Below, piece after piece: positions 52,062-60,347 of a DNA stretch of 64,000 nt. The stretch is from a bacterium (GTDB lineage Bacteria; Planctomycetota; Planctomycetia; Pirellulales; Pirellulaceae). The notes under the pieces were generated by a model that was not told the origin of the DNA, searched no databases, and saw only the letters and a program-made list of their open reading frames with translations. The first letter of the stretch is position 1. The number at the start of each line of letters is the position of its first letter. Location of the stretch: positions 248,001 to 312,000 of the forward strand of contig JAUIGN010000003.1 of assembly GCA_030430075.1 (NCBI GenBank). Reading direction: 5' to 3'. The translations under genes and the position numbers were made by a program.

Positions 52062-53090
52062 GTGAGTGATTCTTCAAGGAACGCAAGCGGGCAGCGCAAG
52101 GCCGAACACATCCAACTGGCCCTCCAGCCCGCGTTACAAGGTGCGCGGCGGCACTTCGACGACTTCTACTTCGAGCATGTCGCCCTGCCGGAGGTCGACC
52201 TGGATGCGATCGACACCGGCACCACGTTCCTCGGCCGCCGCCTTCGCGCCCCGCTGCTGATCTCGTGCATGACGGGTGGCACCGCCGGGGCGGAAACGAT
52301 CAATCGCAACCTGGCCATTGCGGCCGAACAGACGGGCGTCGCCATGGGGATCGGCAGCCAGCGGCGCGCCCTGGAGGATCCGCGCTGCGTCGCCACCTTC
52401 CAGGTTCGGGAGCACATGCCATCGACCCCGCTGATCGCTAACCTGGGCGCCGTGCAACTCAACTACGGGTACGGTGTCGCCGAGTGCGAGGCGGCGGTGC
52501 AGATGGTCGGCGCGGAGGCGCTGGCCCTGCACCTGAACGCCTTGCAAGAGGCGATTCAACCGGAAGGCCAACGCAACTTCGGGGGACTCGTCGCCAAAAT
52601 CGGAGAGGTCGCGCGGGCACTTTCCGTGCCTGTGATCGTCAAGGAAGTGGGTTCGGGGCTTTCCGCCCGCGTGGGACGCGTCTTGTCCGACCAGGGTGTG
52701 AAGATCTTAGATACGGCGGGAGCGGGCGGCACGAGCTGGTCGCGGATTGAATCGGCCAGAGCCGGCAACCAGGCGTTGGGCGAGCGTTTCGCGGATTGGG
52801 GCATTCCGACTCCCGAGTCCATTCGGCAGTTGTCGACGCTCCCCGATGTCACCGTGATCGGGAGCGGCGGCATCAGTCACGGGCTGGACGTGGCCAAGGC
52901 AATCGCCGCCGGCGCCGATTTGGCCGGGGCGGCGTACCCGTTCCTGGAAGCAGCCACCGCTTCTCCGGACCGCGTGGTCGAGATCATCGAGTCGATGATC
53001 AACGAGTTGAAGATCTGCATGTTCTGTACGGGAGTCGCCACGATTGAAGCGCTCAAACGCGTACCGCTCCTGGCACGACCGCCGGGCTGA
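52062..53090 (+). CDS. fni: Type 2 isopentenyl-diphosphate delta-isomerase
   Basis: A 342-residue FMN enzyme that interconverts isopentenyl and dimethylallyl diphosphate. The start is GTG 52062 (translated VSDSSRNASGQRKAEHIQLA) with AGGAAC 12 nt upstream; the open frame to 51960 is longer than the family. Landmarks are RRLRAPLLISCMTGGTAGAE, the FMN loop IANLGAVQLNYGYG, LHLNALQEAIQPEGQRNFGG with the catalytic Gln/Glu region, and IKEVGSGLS-like VIVKEVGSGLSA. The final GSGGISHGLDVAKAIAAGAD matches the phosphate-binding TIM-barrel end. It supports isoprenoid synthesis, for example for quinones and carotenoids. It is probably monocistronic. Confidence 0.95.
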   Translation: MSDSSRNASGQRKAEHIQLALQPALQGARRHFDDFYFEHVALPEVDLDAIDTGTTFLGRRLRAPLLISCMTGGTAGAETINRNLAIAAEQTGVAMGIGSQRRALEDPRCVATFQVREHMPSTPLIANLGAVQLNYGYGVAECEAAVQMVGAEALALHLNALQEAIQPEGQRNFGGLVAKIGEVARALSVPVIVKEVGSGLSARVGRVLSDQGVKILDTAGAGGTSWSRIESARAGNQALGERFADWGIPTPESIRQLSTLPDVTVIGSGGISHGLDVAKAIAAGADLAGAAYPFLEAATASPDRVVEIIESMINELKICMFCTGVATIEALKRVPLLARPPG

Positions 53091-53213
53091 ACCGGCCGGT
53101 CGATCGGCGCCTCGACACGGCAATACTTGATATACTCGGCAGACTGGCAGCTCGAACATGCACATCGGTACGCCTGAACGCGCGGAAGTCATTCTGACTC
53201 GTTCCGCAGGCTA

Positions 53214-53257
53214 CATTCGGCGACACGATTCATTCGGCGACACGATTCATTCGGCGA
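53214..53257 (+). repeat. 17-bp direct repeat before the four-CBS gene
   Basis: CATTCGGCGACACGATT occurs at 53214-53230 and 53231-53247, with a third truncated copy CATTCGGCGA at 53248-53257, just before the gene start at 53275. Confidence 0.85.
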
Positions 53258-53274
53258 CGGAGAGCAGTGCAACC

Positions 53275-54123
53275 ATGAAGCTCGCAGCACGAGAAAGCCA
53301 GCCCGTCGTGACGCTCGGTCCCACAGACACGGTGACGCAGGCGTTCCGGCTGATGGTGGAGAACGGAATTCGCCACCTGCCGATCACACAAGAGGAAAAA
53401 ACGGTAGGAATCGTTTCGGACCGCGACCTGTTGATCATTGTTACCTGGATCAACGAGTGGCGATTGCTGACCAATGTCCGCAGCCTGGTCGGCCACAAGC
53501 CGATCTCAGAGATGATGACATCGCCCGTGTCGGTGTTGACACCGGATGATACCGTGGAAGCGGCGGCGCGGCTGATGATCGCTGGCCACTTCAGCGCGGT
53601 TCCCATCGAGCAGTCCGAACGGTTGGTCGGCATCTTCACCGAATCGGATGCCGTGCGGTATTTTCTCGGCGCGGAGCCGGGCGCTTCAGCCCGCAAGTGG
53701 CATGATCTTCCTGTGGCCGGTCACATGTCCGACGTCGTAATTTCCGCACTGCCGACCGACCATGTCATGCCATCGTTTCACGTCATGCAAGAGAACGGAA
53801 TTCGCCACTTGCCGGTGCTCGACGGCGACGCGCTGGTCGGGCTGATCTCTGATCGTGATCTCCGCCGCTCCTACGGCAAGGAGATTGCCGTCAATCTGGC
53901 TCGAAATCATCCACCCGTCGAGGACGCCTATCATGCCGCGTTGGCTGACTTCATGAGCCGCGACCTGATCACCGCCCGTCCCTCGGATACGCTGGCGGAC
54001 GTGGCCCGCTTGCTGGTTGAGCACCGGATTGGCGCGGTTCCGGTCACTGACGGCACACGATTGCGGGGGATCATCACCGAAACCGACTTATTGCAAGTCC
54101 TCGTCCAGCATGTCGACGACTGA
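53275..54123 (+). CDS. Four-CBS-domain protein
   Basis: A 282-residue protein made of four CBS motifs. ATG 53275 (MKLAARESQPVVTLGPTDTV) is preferred; the open frame upstream to 53158 runs through a 17-bp tandem repeat and is unlikely. Repeats are seen at GIRHLPITQEEKTVGIVSDRD, then HFSAVPIEQSERLVGIFTESD, then GIRHLPVLDGDALVGLISDRD and finally RIGAVPVTDGTRLRGIITETD (quoted in fragments). CBS pairs bind adenosine nucleotides (AMP, ATP, SAM) and act as energy sensors. There is no catalytic domain, so it may work as a separate regulatory subunit. It is followed within 32 bp by the isocitrate-lyase-family gene, likely one operon. Confidence 0.92.
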   Translation: MKLAARESQPVVTLGPTDTVTQAFRLMVENGIRHLPITQEEKTVGIVSDRDLLIIVTWINEWRLLTNVRSLVGHKPISEMMTSPVSVLTPDDTVEAAARLMIAGHFSAVPIEQSERLVGIFTESDAVRYFLGAEPGASARKWHDLPVAGHMSDVVISALPTDHVMPSFHVMQENGIRHLPVLDGDALVGLISDRDLRRSYGKEIAVNLARNHPPVEDAYHAALADFMSRDLITARPSDTLADVARLLVEHRIGAVPVTDGTRLRGIITETDLLQVLVQHVDD

Positions 54124-54154
54124 GCCCGCCGGAGGGACGGCGAGGGAGACTGTT

Positions 54155-55018
54155 ATGCCGACCACCACCGTTCAACGCAGACTCGACGAGGCAGGATCGA
54201 TTGCCCTACCGGGCGTATTCGATGCGCTCTCTGCGCGGATTGCCGAACAAGCCGGATTTCCCTTGGCGTTTGTCTCCGGCTACTCGGTCGCCGCAACCAT
54301 GATCGGCGAACCGGATCTGGGCCTGCTGACTCAGACCGAGGTTGTCGAGCGGGCACGCCAGATCTGCAGCCGCGTGGCAATGCCCATCCTGGTCGACGCG
54401 GACACCGGGTACGGTGGCCCGATCAACGTCCATCGGACGGTCAAGCAACTGATCGCGGCCGGGGCCAAAGGTTGTTTCCTGGAGGACCAGGTCTGGCCCA
54501 AGAAGTGTGGCCACATGCGCGACAAGCAGGTCATCCCGCGGGCCGAATACGTGGAGAAGATCCGGTCCGCAGTGGACGCTCGAGGCGACGCCGACTTTTT
54601 CATCGTGGCCCGGACCGATGCGTTGGCGGTGGTCGATCTGGAGGAAGCGATCGCGCGCGTCACCGTCGCCCGCGCGGCCGGGGCCGACGCCAGTTTTGTG
54701 GAAGCACCCGAGTCACGCGAGACGCTCGCCGCCATCGGCAAACGTTCGCCGGCTCCCAATGTGGCGAACATGATCGCCGGCGGCCGCACGCCCGTGCTGA
54801 CTGCAGGAGAACTTGCGGATCTCGGTTTCCATGTAATTCTCCACCCGCTGGCGGGCCTCTTCGCCGCGGCCGCTGCGATCGAGGCGACTTACGATCAACT
54901 GAAGACAGCGGGCTCGCTGACCGAGCCGCAAACCGGGCTGATGGACTTCGACCGCTTCAATGAGTTGATCGGTGTCGCAGAGAAGCATGCGCTGGCCGAG
55001 CGTTTTCGCGCGCTTTGA
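54155..55018 (+). CDS. Isocitrate lyase/PEP mutase superfamily enzyme
   Basis: A 287-residue enzyme. ATG 54155 follows GCGAGGGAGACTGTT and yields MPTTTVQRRLDEAGSIALP. The barrel signature is intact: metal site DADTGYGGP (81-89), catalytic motif PKKCGHM with Cys118 and His120, then an acidic strand FFIVARTDALAVVDLEEAI. This set identifies the family of 2-methylisocitrate lyase, carboxyvinyl-carboxyphosphonate mutase and oxaloacetate decarboxylase-type lyases. KKCGH is the lyase signature and argues against a mutase. The exact substrate is open; 2-methylisocitrate or another C-C lyase substrate would suit the nearby acyl-CoA genes. It lies 32 bp after the four-CBS gene. Confidence 0.9.
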   Translation: MPTTTVQRRLDEAGSIALPGVFDALSARIAEQAGFPLAFVSGYSVAATMIGEPDLGLLTQTEVVERARQICSRVAMPILVDADTGYGGPINVHRTVKQLIAAGAKGCFLEDQVWPKKCGHMRDKQVIPRAEYVEKIRSAVDARGDADFFIVARTDALAVVDLEEAIARVTVARAAGADASFVEAPESRETLAAIGKRSPAPNVANMIAGGRTPVLTAGELADLGFHVILHPLAGLFAAAAAIEATYDQLKTAGSLTEPQTGLMDFDRFNELIGVAEKHALAERFRAL

Positions 55019-55378
55019 TCGGTTCGCCGACCGTCGTCGGGCCAACCAGATGAGCTGGGAAATCGGGGCGAACTGTTCCGGATTCCAACCACCGACTCAC
55101 CGACAACCTCGTCAAGATTGATATTGTCAGACCGTCTGAAATGGCGATAACTAAAAGTGGTCTGAGCGAGACACCGTCGACTTGTGTCGACCAGCGTCAA
55201 CGACATGACCACGAGCCCGCCGCGAGAGACGCGGCACCTACCGACGCGGCAAGAAGCACGGCACGCCTGAACGGCGCCTCAGCCGAGCGACCATCGCAGC
55301 GAGCTCGCCCGTCGGAACCTCCGCCCAACCGGGGCGTGTTCCGTTGAATGTGTGCTCTCTCGATGAGGAGACAGGACC
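55019..55378. other. Intergenic region with regulated-promoter signals
   Basis: 360 bp without a gene. It contains a promoter overlapped by inverted repeats (55124-55191) that would drive the BON gene. Confidence 0.5.
55124..55191 (+). promoter_or_regulatory. Putative regulated promoter of the BON gene
   Basis: A -35-like TTGTCA (55124-55129) and a -10-like GATAAC (55146-55151) are 16 bp apart. An inverted repeat TCAGACC (55127-55133) / GGTCTGA (55159-55165) brackets the -10 box, and two GTCGAC palindromes follow (55176-55181 and 55186-55191). This resembles a repressor or activator site set. Confidence 0.4.
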
Positions 55379-55651
55379 ATGGTTGCGAATTCGAAGTCCA
55401 CGACACGACCGTCTTTGCCGACGCCTCATGATGTCGACCTGGAGCATCGGCTGACCAACTTCCTTTACGCACGTCATGTCACCGGAGCGGATACCGTTCA
55501 GTTTGACGTGCGTCGAGGCACCGTGGTTGTCAGCGGCACCCTCCCGTCCGGCACCGCCAAGCGACTCTGCCTGGACTGTTGCCAACAGGTGGCCGGCGTG
55601 ATCCGGCTTGTCGACGAAGTGGTCGTCGACAGCCGGCCAATCGACAGCTAG
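55379..55651 (+). CDS. BON domain protein
   Basis: A 90-residue protein. ATG 55379 follows GATGAGGAGACAGGACC. The BON-like core reads HDVDLEHRLTNFLYARHVTG, then VQFDVRRGTVVVSGTLPSGT, ending VAGVIRLVDEVVVDSRP. BON modules are about 60 residues, bind phospholipid surfaces or partner proteins and are common in osmotic-shock proteins. No signal peptide is present, so a cytosolic or peripheral membrane role is likely. Cysteines CLDCC are unusual for this domain. It lies between CBS genes and has a putative inverted-repeat promoter. Confidence 0.72.
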   Translation: MVANSKSTTRPSLPTPHDVDLEHRLTNFLYARHVTGADTVQFDVRRGTVVVSGTLPSGTAKRLCLDCCQQVAGVIRLVDEVVVDSRPIDS

Positions 55652-55685
55652 GCGTCGACAACTGCTCACCGGCCGCGATTCGCGT

Positions 55686-55806
55686 AAGCCCAGCGTTCAG
55701 GCAAGCCCAGCGTTCAGGCAAGCCCAGCGTTCAGGCAAACCCAGCGCTCAGGCAAACCCAGTGATACGCGGAAACCCAGCGTTCAGGCAAACCCGGCGAT
55801 CAAGCC
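55686..55806 (+). repeat. 17-bp tandem repeat cluster
   Basis: Three perfect units of AAGCCCAGCGTTCAGGC (55686-55736) and about four degenerate units (AAACCCAGCGCTCAGGC and similar) follow one another to about 55806. The last touches the 3' end of the minus-strand CBS gene at 55800. Confidence 0.85.
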
Positions 55807-56291
55807 GTGGGAAGACGCTGCTGGACGAATTCGGTCACCCGCTGGGGGCTGACGATCCCGACCAGCTTTTGTTGCAGGTCCAAGACGGGAACGTGGCGAA
55901 ATCCGGCAACGGCCATCACCGAGAAGGCGGCCGCGGATGAGTCGGTGTCATAGACGTAGATGGGATCATCGGTCATGACGCTCCGTACCGGCTCGTCCTT
56001 CACCTTGTCGAATTCAAAGGCCACCTTGTCGAGGACGTCGCGGTCCGAGAAGACACCCAGCAACTGCCCGTCTTCTTCAACCAACAGGCAGGCGACATGC
56101 AATCCGGCCAGTTGTTCGACCGCCGCCTGGACCGTGGTATCGGGCGAGATCGTGGCCATCGGTTCGTGCCGAATCTGTTCGACCGTCTCTTCAGCCAACG
56201 CCTCTTCCAGCGGATCGTCGTAGGTCTTCGGGTCGTAGTTTTCCAGCGGGTCCTGGAATTCTTCGGGATCGGGGGTCGGCGTGTCGACCAT
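55800..56291 (-). CDS. CBS-domain pair protein
   Basis: A 163-residue protein. ATG 56291 follows GCGAAGGAGCCTGAGC, while a longer frame to 56507 is unlikely. An acidic N-terminus (DPEEFQDPLENYDPKTYDD) is followed by two CBS motifs, with SPDTTVQAAVEQLAGLHVAC and GQLLGVFSDRD, then a second with AGFRHVPVLDLQQKLVGIVS. CBS pairs sense adenine nucleotides. The second CBS gene lies 2 bp upstream, so the two proteins are translated from one message and may form a complex. The 17-bp tandem repeats run into its 3' end. Confidence 0.9.
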   Translation of the reverse strand: MVDTPTPDPEEFQDPLENYDPKTYDDPLEEALAEETVEQIRHEPMATISPDTTVQAAVEQLAGLHVACLLVEEDGQLLGVFSDRDVLDKVAFEFDKVKDEPVRSVMTDDPIYVYDTDSSAAAFSVMAVAGFRHVPVLDLQQKLVGIVSPQRVTEFVQQRLPTA

Positions 56292-56293
56292 GC

Positions 56294-56767
56294 TCAGGCT
56301 CCTTCGCGAGTATTCGGATACGGCTTGCCGCCAATGCGTTGCACCATGACCTGGTCCGGAAAATGATCGGCGACAAACTCGATCATCCCTTTTTGCCCGG
56401 TCAGCCCCGAGACGCAGCCCGCCTCGTCCAGGACGCAGATGAAGCGGATGTTCTTCAACTGCATGGCTTCGACCACCAGCATGATGGGATCGGTGGCCTT
56501 CACACATGGACAGGGGCTGGCCATGTGTTGCTCGACCGGCTCTTCCAACGCCAGTGCTCCCTGCTGGCTGAGCAACTGGGTCAAGACGCTCTCGGTGAAG
56601 ATGCCAATCGGCTTGCGGTCGTCATCGATCACGATCGCACAACCGAGCCTCTTCTCACGCATCCGCCCAATTACCTCGCGCAACGATTCCTGGGCGACGG
56701 CAAGGACCGGCTCGCGTATCGCCAGCTTGCTGACCGGCTCGTCGTGAAGGTTTTGTTGAAGTCCCAT
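56294..56767 (-). CDS. CBS-domain pair protein
   Basis: A 157-residue protein with ATG 56767 behind TACAGGAGGCGCTCCCG. CBS motif 1 is at about residues 14-65, with EVIGRMREKRLGCAIVIDDD and PIGIFTESV. Motif 2 is at about 85-145 with the same outline (MLVVEAMQLKNIRFICVLD). It contains CPC and further Cys residues between motifs (ASPCPCVKATD). It is probably a nucleotide-sensing regulator co-transcribed with the downstream CBS gene. No catalytic domain is attached. Confidence 0.9.
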   Translation of the reverse strand: MGLQQNLHDEPVSKLAIREPVLAVAQESLREVIGRMREKRLGCAIVIDDDRKPIGIFTESVLTQLLSQQGALALEEPVEQHMASPCPCVKATDPIMLVVEAMQLKNIRFICVLDEAGCVSGLTGQKGMIEFVADHFPDQVMVQRIGGKPYPNTREGA

Positions 56768-57195
56768 CGGGAGCGCCTCCTGTATAGCGTTGATCGTTCA
56801 GATTCGCCTGACCCCGTCCCGCACGACACTCTAACGCATCGAACCCGGTAAGGTGAAGGGCGGGCAGCCGAGCGGATCGCCGTGACGCACAGGGCGGGTC
56901 GAACCGACAATCCGATCCGGCTGGCATACCGCACATGACATGCCACAGCCGGGCATTCATCCGGCATCCTTCCGCGAACTGTGCAGACGAGCCAACCGCA
57001 TGTGGGCATCCACGTTACGATCGCCGCCGCATCGACCGCCACGCTCCCCGCGGCCCGTACCGCGGCAGGCCCGGCGGGCGGAAACCCACCCGGCGATCCG
57101 CACAAGGCGCGCGAATCAGCACATTCATCAGCGGGCGTCGCAAGGTGGCGGGATCGCTCCTCCGCCATGCGGCAACTCGGCGCCGCGGCCCGCGA
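56768..57195. other. Intergenic stretch
   Basis: 428 bp between two minus-strand genes (glgX-type upstream, CBS pair downstream). Open frames have the arginine/proline-rich composition of non-coding GC-rich DNA and no ribosome sites. I see nothing else in it. Confidence 0.45.
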
Positions 57196-59337
57196 TCACC
57201 TCGCAATCAGCGACCCGCCCTGCGTGCGGCGATGGATCAGCACGACGGTCGAGTGGCCCTTTACCGAGTAGCGGCTCGAGCGGATTCCTGCCTCGTCTCC
57301 CGGTTCGCGAATATCCTCGGGACTCGTGCGGCTCGTGTCGACGACCCGCCGCCAGTCACTCGGCCGACCGACTTGAATCGTAAACGTACGATTCTCGGCG
57401 GCCGCGTTGATCATCACGTACAAGTCATCATCGTCCACGGTATCACCCCGCAGATAGTACGCCAGGTGGTGCGAGTCATACGACATGTCGACATGCTCGT
57501 CCGCGCCGAACCAGAAAATGTCCTCGCGCCAAAAGCGGCTGCGGCAGAGTGTGGGATGTGCCTGCCGAAAGGCGATCATCAGGCGAAAGAAGCGAAACAC
57601 ATCCTGATTTTCGTCGAGCCTCCGCCAATCAAGCCAGGTGGTTTCGTTGTCTTGATTGTATGGATTGTTGTTTCCTCCCTGCGTCTGCAGGAACTCGTCG
57701 CCGGCCAACAGCATCGGGGTGCCGTTGGCGAGCAGTAACAGGGCGGCAAAGTTCTTCGCCTGGCGATGGCGGAGGGCGAGCACTCGTTTGGAAACCTTCT
57801 TATCACCTTCGTGCCCGCAATTGCTGCTGAAATTCTCGCTCGTCCCGTCCTTGTTTTGATGGCCGTTATCCCAGTTCCGTCGCTGGCAGTAGGCAACCTG
57901 ATCGTACAGCGTGAAGCCGTCGTGCGAGGCGAAGTAGTTGACGCTTTGATACGGGTGATAAGCGTGCATCTGACTGTCGGGAAACAGGTCGTCACTGCCG
58001 TAGACGCGGCACATGATGGCGGAGACGAGCCCCGGATCGCCGCGTACGAAGCGGCGGACGTCGTCCCGAAAACGTCCGTTCCATTGAAACCATCGCGTCC
58101 CCGGAAACGACTCGCCCAGTTGGTACGCACCGGCGGCGTCCCACGGTTCGGCAATCAGCCGGACATGTCCTAATTCCGGATCGGCTCGAATCTCACCAAA
58201 GATTGGCGGGTCGCTCCAATTGATGGATCCGTCCAGGTTGCGGGCAAAGGCGGATGCCAGGTCGAACCGGAAACCGTCGACGTGCATCTCTTTCACCCAA
58301 TATCGCAAGCTGTCCAGGATCATCCGCCGGACGTAACGATTGGCGCAGTTCAGCGTATTGCCGGTGCCTGAGTAGTTGGCAAAGGGCGCCTTGGGATCAC
58401 CCGAATGCATATAGTAGCTGCCGGCGTCGATTCCCTTGAAGTTGTAGGTCGGCCCGTCGTGCCGCCCTTCGGCCGTGTGGTTGTAGACGACGTCGAGAAT
58501 CACCTCGATGTCCGCATCGTGGAGGGCTTTGACCATGGCCCGGAATTCGTTCGGATGCGCCAACGGCTCGTCGCTCACACAGTAGTCGTTGTGCGGTGTG
58601 AAGAAATTGAGCGTCATGTATCCCCAATAGTTGCCCTCGCCTGGATCAAATTGAAACACCGGCAGCAACTCCACCGCGGTGATCCCCAGTTGTTTGAGAT
58701 AAGGGATCTTCTCGACCACGCCGGCGAAGGTCCCCCGATTCTGTTCCGCGACCTGACTGCTGGGATGCCGTGTAAACCCTTTGACGTGCATTTCATAAAT
58801 GATCAGCTCCGATTCATACCGGGGACGCCGCTCGCCGCTCCAGTCAAACGACGGCTCGTCGGCCATTAGCACACCGAGCGGCGCTTTGCCGGCGTTGGAA
58901 CCTGCCGACATGGCGGCCTGGCGATCAAAGGCGGCCGGGAATGCAATCGCCCTGGCATACGGATCGTGCAAGACCTTGTCGCCGTCGAAGGCGTGCCACT
59001 GCGAGCCTCCATCGAAGGCCGGCCCGTCAAGCGACCAGGCGTAGTATGCGACGTCTGCCAGCCGCTTCCGGGAGAGGCGGCAGTGCCAGATCCGCCCCGA
59101 CTTGTTGCGGAGATGGTCGAGCTCGTATGCGAGCGCCGGGTGCGCCATGTCGTCGGCCGAGTAAAGCAGCAGCGTCACGGTGCGGGCGTATTTCGAATAG
59201 AGGGCGAAATTGTAGGCCTCATCGTCCCACGTCGCGCCCAGCGGGATCGGCGAACCCTCCTCGGAAATCCAGCTTTTCTTCGTTCTCTTGCTCATACTCT
59301 CGCTCGCGTCATCAGGTGCCTCGTCGATCTCCAGCAT
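57196..59337 (-). CDS. GlgX-type glycogen debranching enzyme (GH13 isoamylase family)
   Basis: A 713-residue glycoside hydrolase that would cleave alpha-1,6 branches of glycogen. An N-terminal early set domain (GATWDDEAYNFALYSKYART) precedes the barrel. The four GH13 regions are visible: DVVYNHTAEG (I), DGFRFDLASAF with the nucleophile Asp (II), LIAEPWD with the acid Glu (III) and YFASHDGFTL (IV). It is cytosolic. ATG 59337 is chosen because GGAGACCGG precedes it; ATG 59295 (MSKRTKKSWISEEG) is an alternative, and the frame is open to 59406. It stands alone on the minus strand, but lies between CBS/BON genes and reserve-polymer genes. Confidence 0.95.
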   Translation of the reverse strand: MLEIDEAPDDASESMSKRTKKSWISEEGSPIPLGATWDDEAYNFALYSKYARTVTLLLYSADDMAHPALAYELDHLRNKSGRIWHCRLSRKRLADVAYYAWSLDGPAFDGGSQWHAFDGDKVLHDPYARAIAFPAAFDRQAAMSAGSNAGKAPLGVLMADEPSFDWSGERRPRYESELIIYEMHVKGFTRHPSSQVAEQNRGTFAGVVEKIPYLKQLGITAVELLPVFQFDPGEGNYWGYMTLNFFTPHNDYCVSDEPLAHPNEFRAMVKALHDADIEVILDVVYNHTAEGRHDGPTYNFKGIDAGSYYMHSGDPKAPFANYSGTGNTLNCANRYVRRMILDSLRYWVKEMHVDGFRFDLASAFARNLDGSINWSDPPIFGEIRADPELGHVRLIAEPWDAAGAYQLGESFPGTRWFQWNGRFRDDVRRFVRGDPGLVSAIMCRVYGSDDLFPDSQMHAYHPYQSVNYFASHDGFTLYDQVAYCQRRNWDNGHQNKDGTSENFSSNCGHEGDKKVSKRVLALRHRQAKNFAALLLLANGTPMLLAGDEFLQTQGGNNNPYNQDNETTWLDWRRLDENQDVFRFFRLMIAFRQAHPTLCRSRFWREDIFWFGADEHVDMSYDSHHLAYYLRGDTVDDDDLYVMINAAAENRTFTIQVGRPSDWRRVVDTSRTSPEDIREPGDEAGIRSSRYSVKGHSTVVLIHRRTQGGSLIAR

Positions 59338-59897
59338 CCGGTCTCCGCTGCCTGCCTGGCCTGACCGATGCAGCATCGCCCCGCGCCGGCCCACAGGTTC
59401 GAGCATCTGGGCTCAGCATATTGGGCGCCGGGCTTGGCAGACTTTTCAGGATGGCAACGGTGCCGGCCTGTTGGCCGTCGATCGGCCTCGCCGTAGTTTC
59501 CTACCGTTCGGCGACTGGCCTACTCCAGCGGCCTCCGCTCTCGGTTCATCCACCTCCTCGACGGGTGTGCGGCTTTGTTCTGGTTCGCGCGGCACCGTGC
59601 CGCATCGCGCGCCACTGACCGTTGCCCGCCTGGACGGGGACTGGCCGGTCGTGCGGAATAGCGTGCGGTGCAGCCCAGTCGGCTCCTGGGACGAACCGGT
59701 GGCTCGAGGGCACACGCTTTGCGTATCGTATTCGCCCATATCCCAGGCGAGGCTCAACCGTGTCGTCGCGAACTTCGGTCATCTTGGATCGATCGAAACG
59801 GGAATGGTGGTCGTTGTTTCGCGATGCGTCCCAACTGACAGGATTCTACACCACGTCCTGTGAAAGGTACGTCGTGTACCTTCGAGTGGAATGTCCG
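59338..59897. other. Divergent intergenic stretch
   Basis: About 560 bp between the glgX-type gene and the plus-strand BON gene. The BON frame is open through much of it but no coding signs appear before ATG 59898. No repeats or RNA structures stood out. Confidence 0.4.
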
Positions 59898-60113
59898 ATG
59901 AATGACAATAATTCGCCTGCCGACGTCGCCAAGAAGATTCTTGGCACCAACTCGTATCGTCCGATACGCTTCCTGGATTGCACCTTTGAAAATGGTGTGC
60001 TGACGCTGGGTGGACGCTTGCCTAGCTTCTACTTGAAACAGGTCGCCCAGATTGCTGTCGCGCAAGTCGAGGGAGTGGAGCGGATCGAAAATCGAATCGA
60101 AGTGATCGGTTGA
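59898..60113 (+). CDS. Small BON domain protein
   Basis: A 71-residue protein from ATG 59898 (MNDNNSPADVAKKILGTNSY). The BON pattern is TFENGVLTLGGRLPSFYLKQ followed by VEGVERIENRIEVIG. It has the length of a bare BON module, like the one at 55379, and lacks a signal peptide. The ribosome site is weak (GAGTGGAATGTCCG). The open frame extends upstream to 59622 without coding signs. It may be a partner of the CBS or cNMP regulators around it. Confidence 0.7.
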   Translation: MNDNNSPADVAKKILGTNSYRPIRFLDCTFENGVLTLGGRLPSFYLKQVAQIAVAQVEGVERIENRIEVIG

Positions 60114-60186
60114 GCATCCCAGGGGACCTTTTCCCCGTTGCCCGGATTGCGAACTGATTCGATTACGCTACGCTGAAGCAAAATCA

Positions 60187-60202
60187 CTGTGGAATCCCAC
60201 AG
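60187..60202 (+). promoter_or_regulatory. Inverted repeat upstream of the cNMP gene
   Basis: CTGTGG-AATC-CCACAG is a perfect 6-bp inverted repeat with a 4-nt centre, sized like a CRP/FNR-type operator. It is 146 bp before the start of a cyclic-nucleotide-binding-domain gene. Confidence 0.4.
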
Positions 60203-60226
60203 GGTGTTTCCGCGCGAGAGTGCCCG

Positions 60227-60284
60227 CCCGCGACTAGGCCGCTCTGACCAGGTCGCCCGCGATCAGGCCGCTCTGACCAAGGCG
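60227..60284 (+). repeat. 29-bp tandem duplication
   Basis: Two consecutive 29-bp units read CCCGCGACTAGGCCGCTCTG (first) and CCCGCGATCAGGCCGCTCTG (second), each continuing ACCA. They lie in the leader of the cNMP gene. Confidence 0.8.
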
Positions 60285-60347
60285 TTTATTATTCGCAGGC
60301 AAAATTCTTCGTTGACGTCCCACCAGCACGAGGAGCCGTAGACAGAC

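Noticed and set aside
56671-57168. 165-codon minus-strand frame upstream of the CBS pair
   Set aside because: Arg/Ala/Cys-rich random-like composition, no ribosome site, and it overlaps the CBS gene whose own start is well supported.
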